A stretch of 64,000 nucleotides of DNA, from contig JAFAAN010000118.1 of NCBI GenBank assembly GCA_023426545.1, positions 1 to 64,000 of the forward strand, read 5' to 3'. The position numbers and the translations under genes are program-made. The notes under the pieces are model-generated. The model saw only the letters and a program-made list of their open reading frames with translations. It was not told the origin of the DNA and ran no database searches. This DNA comes from Pseudomonadota bacterium (GTDB lineage: Bacteria; Myxococcota; Myxococcia; Myxococcales; Myxococcaceae). Within the stretch, counting starts at the first letter, position 1; each line of letters starts with the position of its first letter. Shown piece by piece: positions 16,307-25,111 of the stretch.

Positions 16307-17020
16307 ATGCTCTTCCGCCAGCTCTTCGACACGGCTTCTTCGACGTACACCTATCTGCTCGGGGACCCGGACAGCCACACGGCGCTGCTCATCGACCCCG
16401 TCGCCGAGCAGCTCGACCGCGACCTCGCGCAGGTGCGGGAGCTCGGGCTCACGCTCACGCACGTGCTCGACACCCACGTCCATGCAGACCACGTCACCGC
16501 GTCCGGGCGGCTGCGGGCGCGTACGGGCGCCCTCGTCGTGGGAGGCGCATCCGGGGCACCGTGCGCCGACATCCACGTCCGGCATGGCGACACGCTGCTG
16601 GCGGGGCCCTTCTCGCTCCAGGTGCTCGCCACGCCGGGGCACACCGACGACAGCGTGAGCTACCTGCTCGGGGACCACGTCTTCACGGGAGATGCGCTGC
16701 TCATCCGGGGCACCGGCAGGACGGACTTCCAGAACGGGGACCCGGGCGCGCTCTACGACTCCATCACCCGCGTGCTGTTCGCGCTGCCGGACGAGACGCT
16801 CGTGTACCCGGCGCATGACTACAAGGGCCTGACGGTGACGACCATCGGCGAGGAGAAGCGGCACAACCCGCGCGTCGCCGGCAGGAGCCGCGAGGGCTTC
16901 ATCGAGCTCATGAGCCACCTGGGTCTGCCCAAGCCCAAGCTCATCGACATCGCCGTCCCCGCCAACCGCGCCTGCGGCCTCCCGGTGCAGGGCCACGTGC
17001 GCGACAGTGTCACGCATTGA
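16307..17020 (+). CDS. Persulfide dioxygenase-like metallo-beta-lactamase-fold protein
   Basis: A 237-residue MBL-fold hydrolase/oxygenase. The metal motif is THVHADH (near residue 62), followed by TPGHTDDS, GDALLIRGTGRTDFQNGD and YPAHDYKG. The GTGRTDFQ block is characteristic of ETHE1-type persulfide dioxygenases, which use one Fe(II) to oxidise glutathione persulfide to sulfite. GGAGGGA precedes the ATG. The C-terminal extension (about 195-237) is also seen in ETHE1 relatives. No rhodanese or sulfide:quinone reductase gene is adjacent, so the pathway partner is not visible here. Confidence 0.85.
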   Translation: MLFRQLFDTASSTYTYLLGDPDSHTALLIDPVAEQLDRDLAQVRELGLTLTHVLDTHVHADHVTASGRLRARTGALVVGGASGAPCADIHVRHGDTLLAGPFSLQVLATPGHTDDSVSYLLGDHVFTGDALLIRGTGRTDFQNGDPGALYDSITRVLFALPDETLVYPAHDYKGLTVTTIGEEKRHNPRVAGRSREGFIELMSHLGLPKPKLIDIAVPANRACGLPVQGHVRDSVTH

Positions 17021-17155
17021 GCCCCGGGCGACGCCCGCGCATCTGCGACTCCAGGGCAGGTACGTTGATGCCAAACACACAACTCGCTGAAACATCGAGC
17101 CAGAAAGCGGGCCTCGGACGTTCACTCCGCACCACGCCGGGTAGGATGCGGGCCC

Positions 17156-18724
17156 ATGCCTCGCACCGCGCACAGGCCGCTGGAAGTGGATGAGGAGAAG
17201 CTCGTCCTTCAGTTCCCCAGCCTGAACCGCAAAGCGGTGGGCGCCTTCTTCACGCCGGCGCCCCTGGCGGAACGCACACTCGCCCTCGCGCTCCAGCACG
17301 TGGGTGAAGGACCGCTCACGGTGGTGGACCCCTCCTGCGGCGCTGGGGCCTTCCTCACCGCCGCCGCGCGGCTGCGGCCCGGCGTGCGGCTCTGCGGACT
17401 GGAGCTGGACCCGGAGGTCGCCCGGCTGTGCCAGGCCCGCGTGCCCGCCGCCAACGTGCACGCGGGCGACGCCCTGCGCGACGGCCTGGCGCCGCTGCTC
17501 GCCACCACGCCGCCGGACCACAAGGAACTCTGGGTCGGCAACCCGCCCTACAACGGCACCTCGTCCGTGCTGAAGGACCCCGCCACCTACGCCCGGCTGC
17601 GCGCGCTGCTGCCACTGGCGCTGATGCCCGGCACCAGCCTGCGCGACGACTTCGCCTTCTTCCTCCTGCTGGCCGCGCACCGGCTGGCCACGCGTCCGGG
17701 GGCGCTCGCCTTCATCACCCCGGCGAGCTTCCTCGACGCCTTCATGTACGCGCCCCTGCGCCAGTCGCTGCTGGAGACGCTCTCCCTGCGCGAGGTCGTG
17801 GACCTGGGGTCCGGCGCCTTCGCCGGCACGCAGGTGCGGACGTGCATCACCGTGTGGAGCTCGCTCCCCGGACCGCATCCGCCCCCGCGCTTCGAGCGCC
17901 GCGGCAACGGCCAGACCTTCGTCCCAGAAGCCCCCGAGTGGCGGCTCGCGCCCACCACCCCGGAAGCCTCCGCGCTGGATGCCCGCTGGCGGCAGAGCGG
18001 CGAGCCCCTGACGCGGCTCGTGCCGGTGAGCCTGCCCGGCGTGAAGACGCGCTTCGACGAGCTGCTGGTGGACGCGGACCCGGAGCGGCTGCTCGCCCGC
18101 GTGAAGGACTTCGCCGCCACCCCCGAGGAGGCGCTGCCGGAGTTCGCGAAGGCCCACGGCCTCCCCGAAGCCCTGATGCCCAAGCTGCGCGCTCTGAAGG
18201 AGGGGCCACCGCTGGAGGTGGACCCGCGAAACGTGCGGCCCTTCTACCGCTATGGCGGCGCGCGCCACCGCGGCGCCGTTCCACCCGAGGCCCGCGCGTA
18301 CTGCTACCTGGACCGGCGCCTCATCCCCCGGGGCGACCACCGGCTGCGCGGCGCCTATGACCCGCACCTGGGCGCAGTGAAGCTGCTCTTCAACGTGCGC
18401 GAGCTGCCGCTGTCCGCGGCGCTGCTCGAAGACGAGGGCTGCGTCCACGACCACCGCCACGCGCGCTTCGCCCCGCTCTACGTGCCGCAGCGCCTGCGCG
18501 ACGAGGGCCTGGGCCTCACGCGCTCCGTCAAGTCACTGGACGCGCTGGGCCCCCTGGTGCCCAACCTCTCGCCCCGGGGGTTGGCCTGGGCCGAACGGCT
18601 GGGCGGCCCCCTCGCCGCCTTCCAGGCGCTGGTGAGCTTCCTCAACGGGCCCGAGGTCCAGGGCACCTGGGCGCCCGCCTTCGGCGCTTCCCGGGTGGTG
18701 CCCGTCCCCCTCGCGGACGAATGA
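17156..18724 (+). CDS. Orphan adenine-specific DNA methyltransferase (Eco57I/TaqI-like)
   Basis: A 522-residue class I SAM-dependent enzyme. GAFFTPAPLAERT (motif X region) is followed by VVDPSCGAGAFL (motif I), GLELDPEV (motif II) and the catalytic GNPPYNG (motif IV), then DFAFFLLLAAHRL and the ITPASFL segment. This is the gamma-type order of Eco57I/TaqI-like N6-adenine methyltransferases, with a C-terminal target-recognition-like region. No PD-(D/E)XK nuclease motif is evident and no restriction gene lies nearby. It could therefore be a regulatory or solitary methylase. GC content matches the chromosome, unlike the island methyltransferase fusion. Confidence 0.85.
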   Translation: MPRTAHRPLEVDEEKLVLQFPSLNRKAVGAFFTPAPLAERTLALALQHVGEGPLTVVDPSCGAGAFLTAAARLRPGVRLCGLELDPEVARLCQARVPAANVHAGDALRDGLAPLLATTPPDHKELWVGNPPYNGTSSVLKDPATYARLRALLPLALMPGTSLRDDFAFFLLLAAHRLATRPGALAFITPASFLDAFMYAPLRQSLLETLSLREVVDLGSGAFAGTQVRTCITVWSSLPGPHPPPRFERRGNGQTFVPEAPEWRLAPTTPEASALDARWRQSGEPLTRLVPVSLPGVKTRFDELLVDADPERLLARVKDFAATPEEALPEFAKAHGLPEALMPKLRALKEGPPLEVDPRNVRPFYRYGGARHRGAVPPEARAYCYLDRRLIPRGDHRLRGAYDPHLGAVKLLFNVRELPLSAALLEDEGCVHDHRHARFAPLYVPQRLRDEGLGLTRSVKSLDALGPLVPNLSPRGLAWAERLGGPLAAFQALVSFLNGPEVQGTWAPAFGASRVVPVPLADE

Positions 18725-18839
18725 GCACTGGAAGGCAACCGGCCCGCATGCCCGCTTGCTTTCTGCGGCGACGGCCGCGAGCAACCGCTAGTGTGCCCCT
18801 TCGCTCCGTAGCGCACGACCCAAGGAGGAAGTGACACCC

Positions 18840-19394
18840 ATGAAGATTCGAGCCCTGCTCACCGCCGCCGCCCTGACCGCCACCCTGCCCGCCCTGGCAC
18901 AGGAGGGCGCGGCGACGCCGCCGCCTGCCGAGAAGAAGACGCCGCCCCAGGGCCAGATGGCCAAGGCCCAGCTCAAGGATTCCGAGGGCAAGGACGTGGG
19001 CGAGGTCACCTTCGAGCAGACCCGGCATGGCGTGCTCATCAAGGGCAAGCTGAGCAACCTGCCTCCGGGCGAGCACGCGTTCCACGTCCACGAGGTGGGC
19101 AAGTGCGAAGGGCCCGCCTTCACGACGGCGGGTGGCCACTTCAACCCGACCAAGAAGGCGCACGGCCTGCTGGCGCCGAAGGGCAAGCACCAGGGCGACC
19201 TGCCCAACCTCTACGTGGGCCAGGACGGCACGGTGCAGTTCGACATTTTCTCGCAGAACGGCCTCACCGTGAAGTCCATGTTCGACAAGGACGGCTCCGC
19301 GGTGGTGGTGCACGCCAAGGAAGACGACTACCACACCGACCCGGCCGGCGACGCGGGCGGCCGCATCGCCTGCGGCGTGGTGGAGAAGTCGTAG
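18840..19394 (+). CDS. sodC: Cu/Zn superoxide dismutase family protein
   Basis: A 184-residue exported protein. A signal peptide (residues 1-20, ending PALA) is followed by a Pro/Lys-rich linker and the SodC beta-barrel. Metal ligands are visible in FHVHEVGKC, GGHFNP, the HG of KKAHG and VVVHAKEDDYHTDP. The Cys pair GKC and IACGVV forms the family disulfide. It dismutates superoxide in the periplasm. An AAGGAGGA site lies 11-18 nt before ATG 18840. The gene is monocistronic, and its 3' end faces the convergent gene at 19456. Confidence 0.93.
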   Translation: MKIRALLTAAALTATLPALAQEGAATPPPAEKKTPPQGQMAKAQLKDSEGKDVGEVTFEQTRHGVLIKGKLSNLPPGEHAFHVHEVGKCEGPAFTTAGGHFNPTKKAHGLLAPKGKHQGDLPNLYVGQDGTVQFDIFSQNGLTVKSMFDKDGSAVVVHAKEDDYHTDPAGDAGGRIACGVVEKS

Positions 19395-19455
19395 TCCGCC
19401 CCGGACCTCGGGGACAGGGCCCGCGCCTCTCCCGCTCGCCGGGAGAGGCCGCCCG

Positions 19456-21735
19456 TCACACGTAGCCGAAGCGCCGGCGCGCGAACCACTCCGCGCCCAG
19501 CAGCGCGATGAGCGCCACCAGGTAGTACCAGCGGTCCCAGAGCGGCTGGTCCCGGGCGCGCCCCACCTCCACCACCGGCGGGTCCAGCAGCGGCACGTCC
19601 GGAAGGTCATCCCGCGGCAGCGTGTACGACTTGCCGCCCGTCACGCTCGCGAGCTGCGCCATCAGCTCCGGCCGCACCGAGGCGTCCGACAGCTCGGGCC
19701 CCACCGCACGCACGGCCACCGCGTCCTCGCCCTTGCCCAGGTCCGTCTCGCCCTTCTTCGCGGTGGCCAGCAGCTTGTACGGGCCCGGCTCGGGCGGCTC
19801 GAACTCCAGGCGCACCACGCCGTCCGTGCCCGTGGTGCCGGTCTGCACCGCCACCGGCTGCTGCGTGGCGACGGAGACGAGCTCCACCCGCACCTGCGCG
19901 TCCTGCGCCGGTTGATAGTCCGCCATCCGCGCCTGCACCACGACGCCCACGGGCCGGCCCGGCTCCACGGACGGCGGGTCCGCCGTCACCTTCAGCGTCG
20001 TCAGGTCCGGGTCCCTCACCAGCCACCGCAGCGCGTTGCCCCAGAAGCGGTCATACGCGCGGCTGGGCGAGCCGTCCTTGTGCGCCGCGAAGGCCCAGTA
20101 CCAGGACGCGTCCGTCGCCATGACGAGCGAGCGCCCTCGGCCGTAGTCCCACACCGCCACCAGCGGCGCGTTCTTCCCGCCCACCGTCAGGTGCGGGTGG
20201 TCCATCAGCACCGTGGCGCCCGGCCGCGCCTGCGTCAGGTTGGCGCCGGGGATGGGCGGCAGCTCCGCCCACGCCGCCTCCGTGCTGGCGGCGCCCATGC
20301 CGATGGCCGTCACCGGGTGGCGCAGACCCTCGGGCGTCAGGCGCGGCTTGAAGGAGTCCAGGCTGGCCGGGCCGGCGGCCGCCACCGGCAGCGCCTCCAT
20401 CAGCGTGGGCATGGTGGCGCGGCCCTCGCCCAGCACGCTGTCACCGCCAATCATCACGAAGGCGCCGCCGTTGTGGACATAGCGCTCCAGGTTGCGCTCG
20501 TACTCGGCGATGGAGAGCGACGGGTCCGAGTGCCCGAAGTTCTGGAAGATGACGACGTCGAAGGTGTCCAGCTTCGTGTCGAAAATCTCCTCCATGGGGA
20601 ACGGGATGAGGGACAGCTCGCGCTGGTCGTTCACCACGCCCGGGTCGTCCGACAGCGTCCGTAGGATGTAGAAGGACACCAGGTCCACGTTGGCGTCCTG
20701 GCGCAGCAGGCCGCGCAGGTAGCGCTCGTCCCACGAGGGCCGGCCCACCACCAACAGCACGCGCACCCGGTCGCGAATCACCTTGAGCGTGAAGGAGCGG
20801 GTGTTGTTGTCCGCCACCGCCTCGCCCGGGAAGGTGGGCACCGTCACCGTGTAGACGAAGCGCCCCGTCTGGTCCGGCGTGAAGGTGAAGGCCACGGGCT
20901 TGACGTCGTCCGCGGACGCCATCCGCACCACCTTGCTGGCGACCGTCTTGCCCTCCTGGCTGAGCACCACCGGGATGTCCTGCCCGGCGAAGCCGCGGCC
21001 GTGAATCTCGACCTCGACCGTGAGCGAGTTGCGCACGAAGGCGAAGTCATCCACCTTCAGCCCCTCCACGGCGACGTCCTTGAGCGTCTCCTGTCCCACG
21101 GTGAAGGTGGAGACGGGGACGTTCAGGTCCGCCAGCGCCGCGCGCGCCCGGCCCACCACGCCGGACTTGAGCTCGGTGTTGTCCGCGCCGTCGCTGAACA
21201 GCAGCACGCCGGACAGCTTGCGCGAGCCCTGCCCCGCGCCCGCCGCGGCGCGCACCGCCGCCAGCAGGTCCGTGGTGCCCGCGCGCGCGGGCGTCCTCAG
21301 CGAGTCCGTCGTCGCCGGGGCCAGCTCCGGGTCGAAGCCGTACACCTCCACCGTGAAGCGGTCCTGCAGCTCCGCCAGCCGCGGCGCGGCGCGCTCCAGG
21401 AAGGCCGCCACCTCCTCGGAGCGCGAGCGCCCGCCGACCTCGGCGGGGAAGCTCATGGACGCGGAGCGGTCCACCAGCACCGCCACGCGGTTCTTCATCC
21501 GCGCCACCTGCAGGTGGCGGATGCCGGGCTCCAACAGGAAGAAGAGCGCCGCCACGCCCGCCCCCGCCCGCAGGCCCCAGAGGAGCACGCGGCGCCCGCG
21601 CGAGGGCTCGCGGCGCACACCCCAGGCGGCCAGCGCCACCCCCAGCGCCAGGCCCAGGGCGAGCAGCACCAGCGCCCACGGCGGCAATGGCGAGAGGGTG
21701 ACGAGCTTCCAGGCGTTGAACGTGGGGGAATTCAT
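19456..21735 (-). CDS. Membrane VWA/glutamine-amidotransferase-like protein
   Basis: A 759-residue inner-membrane protein. Two helices near the N-terminus (about 18-40 and 50-68) precede a von Willebrand A domain with the metal motif DRSASMS. A beta-sandwich region and a class I glutamine-amidotransferase-like domain follow (VLLVVGRPSWDERYL, VVIFQNFGH, YVHNGGAFVMIGGDS). The GATase Cys nucleophile is not present, so this is a structural fold rather than an amidotransferase. A final helix lies near the C-terminus. Such proteins normally occur with MoxR ATPase, DUF58 and DUF4159 proteins in membrane-associated complexes of unknown function; here only the DUF4159 partner lies upstream, 27 nt away. 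Confidence 0.8.
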   Translation of the reverse strand: MNSPTFNAWKLVTLSPLPPWALVLLALGLALGVALAAWGVRREPSRGRRVLLWGLRAGAGVAALFFLLEPGIRHLQVARMKNRVAVLVDRSASMSFPAEVGGRSRSEEVAAFLERAAPRLAELQDRFTVEVYGFDPELAPATTDSLRTPARAGTTDLLAAVRAAAGAGQGSRKLSGVLLFSDGADNTELKSGVVGRARAALADLNVPVSTFTVGQETLKDVAVEGLKVDDFAFVRNSLTVEVEIHGRGFAGQDIPVVLSQEGKTVASKVVRMASADDVKPVAFTFTPDQTGRFVYTVTVPTFPGEAVADNNTRSFTLKVIRDRVRVLLVVGRPSWDERYLRGLLRQDANVDLVSFYILRTLSDDPGVVNDQRELSLIPFPMEEIFDTKLDTFDVVIFQNFGHSDPSLSIAEYERNLERYVHNGGAFVMIGGDSVLGEGRATMPTLMEALPVAAAGPASLDSFKPRLTPEGLRHPVTAIGMGAASTEAAWAELPPIPGANLTQARPGATVLMDHPHLTVGGKNAPLVAVWDYGRGRSLVMATDASWYWAFAAHKDGSPSRAYDRFWGNALRWLVRDPDLTTLKVTADPPSVEPGRPVGVVVQARMADYQPAQDAQVRVELVSVATQQPVAVQTGTTGTDGVVRLEFEPPEPGPYKLLATAKKGETDLGKGEDAVAVRAVGPELSDASVRPELMAQLASVTGGKSYTLPRDDLPDVPLLDPPVVEVGRARDQPLWDRWYYLVALIALLGAEWFARRRFGYV

Positions 21736-21762
21736 CCAGGCTTTCGGCGTGAGGCTGGTGCG

Positions 21763-22521
21763 TCAGCGCCGCTTGTTGAGGATGAGCGGCAGGTGGACGG
21801 CATCGTCCTTGTAGTCCAGGCAGAGGGCATACATGCAGACGTTGATGCCCAGCCGCACCGCCAGCTCGCGCTGGGGCTCGCCGCCCGGAGAGACGTCGAA
21901 CTCGTAGTCACCCGTCTCGTTGCGGTTCCACGCCCCGGCCAGGTCGTTCTGCGAGTACAGCACCGCGGCGCGCTTGCCCAGGTTGCAGCCCATCAGCTGC
22001 GGCTTGTTGAGCAGCCGCCCGGGCGCCGCGTCCAGCAGGAAGAAGGACTTGAACACCACGTGCTTCGCCGGGACCTCCATCAGCGGGCTCTGCGGCAACA
22101 CCCGCGCCATCTCCCGCCGGAAGGACGCGTCGAAGCCGGCACCATCACTGGCGTCATTGGCGTCCGCCAGCATGAAACCGCCATACGTCAGGTAGCGCCG
22201 CAGGTTGGCCACCTCCGCGTCCTCCAGCGGCGGGAACTCGCCCTCGCCGCCGAAGTAGAGGAACGGATACTCGAACAGGTCCGGCGAGCTGAGCGGAAAG
22301 GGGCGCGCGTCCGGGACGACCTCCACGGACGTGCGGCGCTGGAGCTCCCAGGTGATGCGGCGGAGCCCGGACAGCCGCGTGTCCCAGCGGCCCTTGTGGC
22401 GGGCCACCGCGGGGATGAAGCGGTTCTTCTCACCGAAGGCCTGCGCCCGCCGGGACAGCAGTGGGGCGAGCGCGGCGGTGCCGAGCAGGAGGTTTCGACG
22501 GGTCAAGCGCCGCGCGGACAT
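21763..22521 (-). CDS. DUF4159 protein with twin-arginine-type leader
   Basis: A 252-residue protein. It begins RRLTRRNLLLGTAALAPLL, a Tat-like signal, then a DUF4159 fold (FLYFGGEGEF, LRRYLTYGGFMLADAND, GIGINVC-like end). DUF4159 is a GATase-like domain usually encoded next to VWA/GATase membrane proteins, exactly as here with the downstream gene at 19456. Export by Tat would place it in the periplasm. Role unknown. Confidence 0.82.
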   Translation of the reverse strand: MSARRLTRRNLLLGTAALAPLLSRRAQAFGEKNRFIPAVARHKGRWDTRLSGLRRITWELQRRTSVEVVPDARPFPLSSPDLFEYPFLYFGGEGEFPPLEDAEVANLRRYLTYGGFMLADANDASDGAGFDASFRREMARVLPQSPLMEVPAKHVVFKSFFLLDAAPGRLLNKPQLMGCNLGKRAAVLYSQNDLAGAWNRNETGDYEFDVSPGGEPQRELAVRLGINVCMYALCLDYKDDAVHLPLILNKRR

Positions 22522-22578
22522 AGGCCGTATCTATATACCGTCGACGCGTATGCGCATTCCCCGGTATAGAGTTCCTCC
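22522..22578. promoter_or_regulatory. Short divergent promoter region
   Basis: Only 57 bp separate the DUF4159 gene (minus) from the small membrane protein gene (plus). It is AT-rich for this genome. It contains TATAGATA-like sequence on the minus strand, TATAGA on the plus strand and a CGTCGACG palindrome in the middle. Probably overlapping promoters; exact start points unknown. Confidence 0.4.
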
Positions 22579-22842
22579 ATGGCGAAAGGCGGACAGACGC
22601 CCCTCGCGCCCGGCTCGGCGGAGGTCCAGGCCGCCTGGGCGCTCCAGGAGGCCGGGGACGTAGCCGGCGCGCGGCGCCACGCCGAGCGGCTCCTTGCGGG
22701 TGCCCCTTCGGCCGAAGACCGCGCGGAGGCGGAGGAGCTGCTGAGGCGCACCGCCACGCCGCGCGCCCTGTATGGGTTCGCGCTCCTCGGCGCCGCCGTC
22801 TTCGTGCTGCTGCTCGTGCTCGCAACCGTCCGATACGCGTAA
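22579..22842 (+). CDS. Small hypothetical protein with C-terminal membrane anchor
   Basis: An 87-residue protein. The first ~60 residues are an Ala/Glu-rich helical hairpin resembling half a TPR (LQEAGDVAGARRHAERLL). One transmembrane helix follows (about 64-84, FALLGAAVFVLLLVLA). The soluble part faces the cytoplasm if tail-anchored. The next gene starts 32 nt downstream with its own ribosome site, so the pair may be co-transcribed. No function recognised. Confidence 0.65.
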   Translation: MAKGGQTPLAPGSAEVQAAWALQEAGDVAGARRHAERLLAGAPSAEDRAEAEELLRRTATPRALYGFALLGAAVFVLLLVLATVRYA

Positions 22843-22874
22843 GCTTCGGTCGACCGCATCAAGGAGAATCAGCC

Positions 22875-23579
22875 ATGGAAGGCCTCATCCAGGCCCTCGG
22901 CGCGTATCAGACGTTCAACCCTCCCGGCTGGGTGGCCATCTACCGGCTCCTGCCCATGTGGGCCGGCGTCGTGTGCTCTGTCGCGGGTGTGACGTTGCTC
23001 GTGGCCGGCGGTGGCAAGCTGTTCCGCGTGCTGGCCGGCCCCATCGGCGCGGTGCTGGGCTTCCTGTGGACGCCCGTCATCGCCATGAAGCTGGGCCTGC
23101 CGGACGTGGCCCGGGTGGCCACCATCGCCGCCGCGGTGCTGATGGCGCTGGGCTTCCTGCTGCCCACGGCCATCACCTTCCTGGGCGTGGGCGTGCCCCT
23201 GGGCCTGCTCGCCGGGCAGATCGCCGGGCAGCAGGACTTCCTGCTGGGCTTCGCGCCCGGCTTCATCATCGGCGGGCTGGTGGGCGCGCTGCTGCAACGG
23301 GTGGTGGCCGCGGTGGTGGCGTCCGCGGTGGGCGCGTGGCTGTTCGTCATCGGCGCGCTCTCCGCGCTGCACCAGGTGGGCGGCGTCGTCGAGGCGGTGG
23401 CCAGCAAGCCGTGGGGCGTCATCATCGCCGCGGGCCTCTTCGCCGTGGCCGGCGCGGTGTACCAGCTGGCCGTCCGCCCCTCCCCCGAGGAAGCGGAGAA
23501 ACTTCGCGCTGAGCGTGAGCGCGTCAAGCAGCGGCAGGCGGAGCAGCACGCGCTCGAGAAGCGGTGGGGGGTCAAGTAA
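22875..23579 (+). CDS. Polytopic membrane protein, unknown function
   Basis: A 234-residue protein with about six Gly/Ala/Val-rich transmembrane segments between residues 23 and 200. The charged, coiled-coil-like C-terminal tail is rich in Glu/Arg/Gln (EEAEKLRAERERVKQRQAEQ begins near 208). AAGGAGAATC precedes the ATG. The glycine-rich hydrophobic repeats recall DUF4203-like proteins, but I would not assign it. Confidence 0.7.
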   Translation: MEGLIQALGAYQTFNPPGWVAIYRLLPMWAGVVCSVAGVTLLVAGGGKLFRVLAGPIGAVLGFLWTPVIAMKLGLPDVARVATIAAAVLMALGFLLPTAITFLGVGVPLGLLAGQIAGQQDFLLGFAPGFIIGGLVGALLQRVVAAVVASAVGAWLFVIGALSALHQVGGVVEAVASKPWGVIIAAGLFAVAGAVYQLAVRPSPEEAEKLRAERERVKQRQAEQHALEKRWGVK

Positions 23580-23658
23580 CCCCCATCCCCCCCTGGCCGC
23601 GCTTTACGTCCACCTGCCCGGAGCGTACATTCCGCCGCCTTTCCCCCCGGAAGGATTG

Positions 23659-25092
23659 ATGGGTCAGGCCAGGCGCACGGAGAAACAGGACCAGTCCCCC
23701 ACGGAGCCCGCTCCCCGGCAGGAGTCCCTCGCGAGCACCGCGTGGGTGAAGCCGAGCGGACTGACGCGCAAGGGGTGGGCCGTGCTCGCCGGCCTCATCC
23801 TCGTCATCCAGTTCCCGCTCATCCACTACGCGCTGCTGCGGGGACAGGCGACGGCGACGGCGCAGGTGCCCTACCGGCAGGACTTCTCCGACCCGGGGGT
23901 GGTGAAGCGGGACTTCTTCTCCACCGGTGGCTACTGGCGCGTCGTGCAGGGCGAGCTGCTGGCACCGGGCGTGAAAAACAATCCGCTGTGGCTCCAGGCC
24001 CCGCTGCCCGAGGACGTGGCGGTCGAGTTCGACGTGCGCTCCGAGCTGCCCGCCGGCGACATCCGGCTGGAGCTCTTCGGCAACGGCGTGGACCCGGCCT
24101 CCGGGTACGTGCTGGTGCAGGGCGGGTGGAACAACTCCCTGTCCGTCATCGCCCGGCGCGACATGGGAGCGCCCTCGCTGGACGCGCTCCGGCGCAAGGC
24201 CGCCCGCGTGGCCGGTGAGAACGCGGACCTCAAGGCCAGCGGCGTCTTCAAGCAGGACACGAAGGTGCGGGTGGAGGCGCGGGGCACGCCGGTGCAGGCG
24301 GGCCGCACGTACCACTGGCGCGTGGAGCGCCGCGGCTCGCTGCTGCGCTGGTTCGTCGACGGCGAGCTGCTGCTGGAGCTGGACGACCCCTTCCCGCTCA
24401 AGGGCCCGGGACAGGACCGGCTGGGCCTGTCCGGCTTCGAGTCGCAGATCTTCTTCGACAACCTGCGCGTGGACACGCCGGACCGGCTGCCCTTCACCGC
24501 GGCGCCGCGCGCGCCCACGCCGCCACCGGGCCCCTTCGCGGACGACTTCAACCGCGACGCGCTGGGCGACGCGTGGAACGTCACCAACCCCGCCGCGGTG
24601 CGCCTGGTGGACGGCGCGCTGGTCGTGGAGCGGGTCCACAACCGGCCGGTGTGGCTGAAGCAGCCCATCCCCGCCAACGCCACCATCGAGTTCGACGCCT
24701 GGACGGACAGCCCGGAGGGCGACATCAAGGTGGAGGCCTGGGGTGACGGGCGCTCGTTCTACGCGGGCGACCTGCGGCTGCAGTACACCGCCACCGGCTA
24801 TGTCTTCATCTTCGGTGGCTGGCGCAACACGCAGTCCGCCATCGCCCGGCAGAACGAGCACGCGAAAGACCGGGCGGTGCGCGATGGCGCCGCGGTGGTG
24901 CCCGGCAAGCGCCACCACATCAAAATCACCCGCAGCGGCGGCACCCTGGCGTGGGAGGTGGACGGACAGCCCTTCCTCACGCTCAAGGACCCCGCCCCCC
25001 TGGAAGGGCCGCGCAACCAGTACTTCGGCTTCTCCGGCTGGCAAACGCGGGTCCATTTCGACAACTTGAAGATTGAGCCGCTCGCCCCCTAG
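23659..25092 (+). CDS. Membrane-anchored protein with two concanavalin-like sandwich domains
   Basis: A 477-residue protein. An N-terminal cytoplasmic stretch of 35 residues is followed by one membrane helix (about 42-60), then two homologous beta-sandwich domains (about 70-280 and 292-475). Each contains the pattern LPxxxxIEFDxxxxxPxGDIxxE, a GWRN/GWNN-SxIAR motif and (F/I)FDNLxxxxP at its end. This looks like an internal duplication of a LamG/DUF1961-type carbohydrate-binding fold, anchored so that the domains are in the periplasm. Chosen start ATG 23659 follows GGAAGGATTG. Ligand unknown. Confidence 0.7.
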   Translation: MGQARRTEKQDQSPTEPAPRQESLASTAWVKPSGLTRKGWAVLAGLILVIQFPLIHYALLRGQATATAQVPYRQDFSDPGVVKRDFFSTGGYWRVVQGELLAPGVKNNPLWLQAPLPEDVAVEFDVRSELPAGDIRLELFGNGVDPASGYVLVQGGWNNSLSVIARRDMGAPSLDALRRKAARVAGENADLKASGVFKQDTKVRVEARGTPVQAGRTYHWRVERRGSLLRWFVDGELLLELDDPFPLKGPGQDRLGLSGFESQIFFDNLRVDTPDRLPFTAAPRAPTPPPGPFADDFNRDALGDAWNVTNPAAVRLVDGALVVERVHNRPVWLKQPIPANATIEFDAWTDSPEGDIKVEAWGDGRSFYAGDLRLQYTATGYVFIFGGWRNTQSAIARQNEHAKDRAVRDGAAVVPGKRHHIKITRSGGTLAWEVDGQPFLTLKDPAPLEGPRNQYFGFSGWQTRVHFDNLKIEPLAP

Positions 25093-25111
25093 CGGCGAAG
25101 GAAAGTCACAC

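Noticed and set aside
14390..18460. 1,356-codon open frame on the minus strand
   Set aside because: It lies antisense to actP, the MBL-fold gene and the methyltransferase, has the His/Arg/Gln-rich composition of a high-GC shadow, and shows no domain.
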